From: Betaproteobacteria bacterium HGW-Betaproteobacteria-12
GTDB taxonomy: Bacteria > Pseudomonadota > Gammaproteobacteria > Burkholderiales > Rhodocyclaceae
Reading direction: 5' to 3'
DNA length: 64,000 nucleotides
Assembly (NCBI GenBank): GCA_002842345.1
Contig: PHCU01000001.1
Span: forward strand, 20,906-84,905
Part shown: piece by piece, positions 61,136-64,000 of the stretch
Numbering within the stretch: position 1 is the stretch's first letter
Layout of the letters: every line of letters begins with the position of its first letter
Program-made: the position numbers and the translations under genes
The notes under the pieces: generated by a model
The model's database searches: none
The model's input: only the letters and a program-made list of their open reading frames with translations
What the model was told of the DNA's origin: nothing

Positions 61136-62151
61136 CTGAAAGTTTTCGGATCAGCCTGAGCGGCAGCGAGACTACTTACACCGGCAACACGGGCGATACG
61201 CTGTTGCGTGCCGGACTGCGCCAGGGTCTGGGGTTGGCTTACGAATGCAATGTCGGCGCCTGCGGCTCCTGCAAGTTCGACCTGATCGCCGGCGAGGTCG
61301 ACGACCTGTTCCCGGAAGCCAGCGGCTTGCGCCCCAAGGAGCGCGAGAAAGGCAAGCGCCTGGCCTGCCAGTGCGTACCGCGCAGCGATTGCACGATCAA
61401 GATACGCAGCGGCGACGAATACCTCAGCGCCATTCCCCCGGCCCGCTTCAAAGCCCGCTTCATCGACAGGAAAGCACTGACCCCCGACATTTCGCTCTTC
61501 ACCTTCGCCAGCGACGGGCCGGCCGAATTCCTCGCCGGCCAGTACGCCATGATCGGTATTCCCGCGCTCAGCCAGGCCCGTGCCTACTCGATGTCGAACA
61601 TCGCCAACGAAGAAGGGATCTGGCAATTCATCATTCGCCGCGTTCCCGAGGGCAAGGTCACGGCTTATCTGTTCGACCGCCTGCGGCTTGGCGATCAACT
61701 CGATCTCGACGGCCCTTACGGCATCGCCTATCTGCGTACCGACGTCACCCGACCGATTGTCGGCATTGCCGGCGGCTCCGGCCTGGCGCCGGTCCTCTCG
61801 GTGCTGCAGGGTGCCGCGCGCAGTCGATGTGCCAACGGCGCCCGGCCGGCCATGCTCTATGGGGGGAGAACCCCGACTGACATTCCCGATGTTCGGCAAA
61901 TGGCCACCGAGGCCGGCATTGAAGTCGACTTCCATCCGGTTATTTCGGCGCCGGTCAACGGCGTGAGCGTGGAATGGCGTGGCGACATCGGCTTCGTCCA
62001 CGAATTCATCGCGAAGAAGCTGGCTGCGCCGCTACCCGGTTACGAATATTACCTGGCCGGCCCGCCACCGATGATCGAAGCGGCCGTGCGCCTGCTGGTC
62101 GCCGAGCACAAGGTGCCGACGACGCAGATTCACTTCGATCGATTCTTTTAA
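61132..62151 (+). CDS. Ferredoxin-NAD(P)H reductase component with N-terminal [2Fe-2S] domain
   Basis: YECNVGACGSCKFDLIAGEV, QARAYSMSN, VGIAGGSGLAPVLSVLQ, YYLAGPPPMIEAAV. Confidence 0.95.
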   Translation: MTESFRISLSGSETTYTGNTGDTLLRAGLRQGLGLAYECNVGACGSCKFDLIAGEVDDLFPEASGLRPKEREKGKRLACQCVPRSDCTIKIRSGDEYLSAIPPARFKARFIDRKALTPDISLFTFASDGPAEFLAGQYAMIGIPALSQARAYSMSNIANEEGIWQFIIRRVPEGKVTAYLFDRLRLGDQLDLDGPYGIAYLRTDVTRPIVGIAGGSGLAPVLSVLQGAARSRCANGARPAMLYGGRTPTDIPDVRQMATEAGIEVDFHPVISAPVNGVSVEWRGDIGFVHEFIAKKLAAPLPGYEYYLAGPPPMIEAAVRLLVAEHKVPTTQIHFDRFF

Positions 62152-62176
62152 GACTGACCCCGAGGAGGAAAATCAA

Positions 62177-62485
62177 TTGGCAATTCTGAATCTGTGCAAG
62201 GCCGAGGACGTTGCTCCCGGCGAATCGCTGCTCGTCGAACTGGACGACTGCCCGCCCCTCGCCGTCTTCAACGTCGCCGGCGAATTCTTCGTCATCAACG
62301 ACACCTGCAGCCACGGCGATGCGTCGCTCTGTGATGGCGAAATCGAGGATGGCGAAGTCGAGTGCCCTTGGCATAACGCCAAGTTCTGTATCAAGACCGG
62401 CAAGGCACTGACCTTTCCGGCCGTTGAGCCCCAGAAGACCTACAAGACCCGTGTCGAAGACGGCACCGTAAGTATCGATGTTTAA
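62177..62485 (+). CDS. Rieske-type ferredoxin component of dioxygenase
   Basis: TCSHGDASLCDGEIEDGEVECPWHNAKFCIKTGKAL; TTG start after GAGGAGG RBS. Confidence 0.95.
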   Translation: MAILNLCKAEDVAPGESLLVELDDCPPLAVFNVAGEFFVINDTCSHGDASLCDGEIEDGEVECPWHNAKFCIKTGKALTFPAVEPQKTYKTRVEDGTVSIDV

Positions 62486-62522
62486 ACATCGCGTGCTCGG
62501 GCTTGACTGAACCGTATTGAGA

Positions 62523-62548
62523 TCGCCGGCCAAACTCTTGGCCGGCGA
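62523..62548. terminator. Bidirectional hairpin terminator
   Basis: TCGCCGGCCAA-ACTC-TTGGCCGGCGA perfect 11-bp stem between convergent genes. Confidence 0.7.
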
Positions 62549-62555
62549 GAGCAGC

Positions 62556-63011
62556 TCACTCCAGCGGTTTCTGGCGTTTGAACACCAACGGCACTCCAGC
62601 GTGGCTGCGCTTGGTCATCCATGTCGCCAACGCCGAATCCATGTAATCGGCGTGGGCGGGAAACCACTCCAAGAGGGCGACAGCCAGCTGCCTGACGACC
62701 TCGACATTGCCTCTGGCCAGCATCTCCCTGACCTCATGAACAGAAGCCAGCACCTTGTCGTGCTCGGCAACATGGCAATCCTTGGCGGGAAAGTCATTCT
62801 CTGCCATCCAGCAGCTCTCTTCGGCAAAATGCGTCACGGCGTGCACAGCGAAGGCCTGAAGCGCATCCATCAGTTCCATATCATCGACCGTCAGCAGGGC
62901 ATCGACCAGTCTGACGAATTCGCGATGGGTTGCATCCATCGGCGCATAACCAAGCAGATAGCGATCATTCCAGACAAAGCCATCCGGCTCCGGCGAGTCA
63001 GTTTCGTTCAT
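62556..63011 (-). CDS. Bacteriohemerythrin domain protein
   Basis: DATHREF, HAVTHFAEE, CHVAEHDK, FPAHADYMDSAL diiron ligand pattern. Confidence 0.9.
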   Translation of the reverse strand: MNETDSPEPDGFVWNDRYLLGYAPMDATHREFVRLVDALLTVDDMELMDALQAFAVHAVTHFAEESCWMAENDFPAKDCHVAEHDKVLASVHEVREMLARGNVEVVRQLAVALLEWFPAHADYMDSALATWMTKRSHAGVPLVFKRQKPLE

Positions 63012-63109
63012 TCGACACTCCTCGGCACAACATATAAACCGAACATACGGCTTGTAATTTAGCAACAGTCCGACCAGGCCGAATCATCAAAGCCCGGTAG
63101 CAGGCGATA

Positions 63110-63772
63110 TCAGCGCTTGGGCAGAACTTTCTTTTTGCGGTCGAACAACTCGAACGCGGCCTGATAGGTAATCAGCTTGACCCGCTCGAAGCGCTCCTTG
63201 TCAAACTGCCACAGCAGGCGCACGGAAAGGCCGCGAATCGAACTGAAGACCAGCCACAGCACATCTTCTGCATCCTCTCTGGACAAACCACGAGTCAGCA
63301 GCAAGCCAATCCACATGTCTTCGACGAGATGACGATTCGAGCGGGCGACTTTCTGCACCGCATCACGCAATTCCGGATCACGTCCGGCCGCACCCAGAAT
63401 GTCCAGACCGATGGAAAAGTTCTGCCCGAGAAAGAAGTCCGAGGCATCGGCGATCATTTCGGCAATCACATCGTCTTCCGGCTTGACTGCCGCAATCCGC
63501 AAACGGCTGGCTTCGGTCGCCTGATCAAAAACACGGGCGACAGCACACAAGACCAGATCGACCTTGGTGGGGAAGTGGTGAGTCTGGGCCCCACGCGACA
63601 CGCCGGCCTCTTCCGTAACGTCCGCTACGCGAAAACCCGCGTACCCCTTGCTCCGGAGTATCTCAACAGCGGCGCTGATGACGCGCTCCTGAGTTTCGGA
63701 ACTCCTCTCGGCTTGAGTTCTGCGCTTGGGCTTAGCTGACAGCATTTGTCGGACCTGCATCAATGTGGGCAA
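63110..63772 (-). CDS. TetR family regulator, CymR-like paralog 2
   Basis: KPKRRTQAERSSETQERVISAAVEILRSKGYAGFRVADVTEEAGVSRGAQTHHFPTKVDLVL...RGLSREDAEDVLWLVFSSIRGLSVRLLWQFDKERFERV. Confidence 0.93.
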   Translation of the reverse strand: MPTLMQVRQMLSAKPKRRTQAERSSETQERVISAAVEILRSKGYAGFRVADVTEEAGVSRGAQTHHFPTKVDLVLCAVARVFDQATEASRLRIAAVKPEDDVIAEMIADASDFFLGQNFSIGLDILGAAGRDPELRDAVQKVARSNRHLVEDMWIGLLLTRGLSREDAEDVLWLVFSSIRGLSVRLLWQFDKERFERVKLITYQAAFELFDRKKKVLPKR

Positions 63773-64000
63773 TGCCGCAATAATACCAAGACTGGGGAAG
63801 GAACTCCCCGCCCTCGGAGCCCCGAGCGATATTCATCAATACCAAATGGAAGCCAGTCCATCCAGGGCAAAAAATTGCCGATTCGGGAACTACTCGCCCC
63901 GAATCGGCCAAGCCACTAGCACATACGCAAGAGTAACAACATGCCAGCAGAGGAGAGAGCCAAAACCGCATGACGCATATCCCATTTGCTGAAAACAGGA

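Noticed and set aside
1-64000. CRISPR arrays, tRNA/rRNA genes, intact transposases or prophage genes
   Set aside because: Looked for repeat-spacer arrays, tRNA-like cloverleaf ends and transposase/integrase motifs by reading; none was convincing.

Overview
The window looks like a catabolic region of a high-GC proteobacterium, probably Rhodocyclales-like (organism inferred, not proven). Three blocks are visible. (1) About 0.2-42.9 kb: a large CoA-dependent hydrophobic-substrate gene set. It holds three acyl-CoA dehydrogenases, a DUF1329/MMPL/YCF48/DUF1329/DUF1302 envelope block, CoA lyase, MaoC hydratase, a thiolase next to an HMG-CoA-synthase-like/DUF35 fusion, an Old Yellow Enzyme family oxidoreductase, SDRs, FadL, ETF, a second thiolase, a NorE/NorF-like membrane set, MarR, GGDEF/EAL, and a MalT/AlkS-type LuxR regulator divergent from a P450-rubredoxin-FAD reductase-[2Fe-2S] ferredoxin operon. 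(2) About 43-51.5 kb: an accessory-looking cassette (USP, LysR, pirin, isochorismatase-like hydrolase, XapX, amidohydrolase, MFS, TetR, decayed second TetR). (3) About 51.6-63.8 kb: an apparently complete p-cumate-type Rieske dioxygenase/meta-cleavage pathway with two CymR-like TetR regulators. Main new observations: a near-exact cumate-operator palindrome (ACCAACAGAC-N6-GTCTGTTTGT) upstream of the ring-hydroxylating dioxygenase and a second such site about 40 kb away at the MaoC/CoA-lyase promoter; a recurrent 15-bp palindrome-like motif (RTAYGNYNNCRNACN) at eight mostly intergenic sites, suggesting an undescribed regulon; an unlisted rubredoxin gene (59 aa) inside the P450 operon; and an HMGS-like/DUF35 fusion whose expected catalytic Cys seems displaced. 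All similarity calls come from reading motifs and recalled family knowledge; no searches were run.
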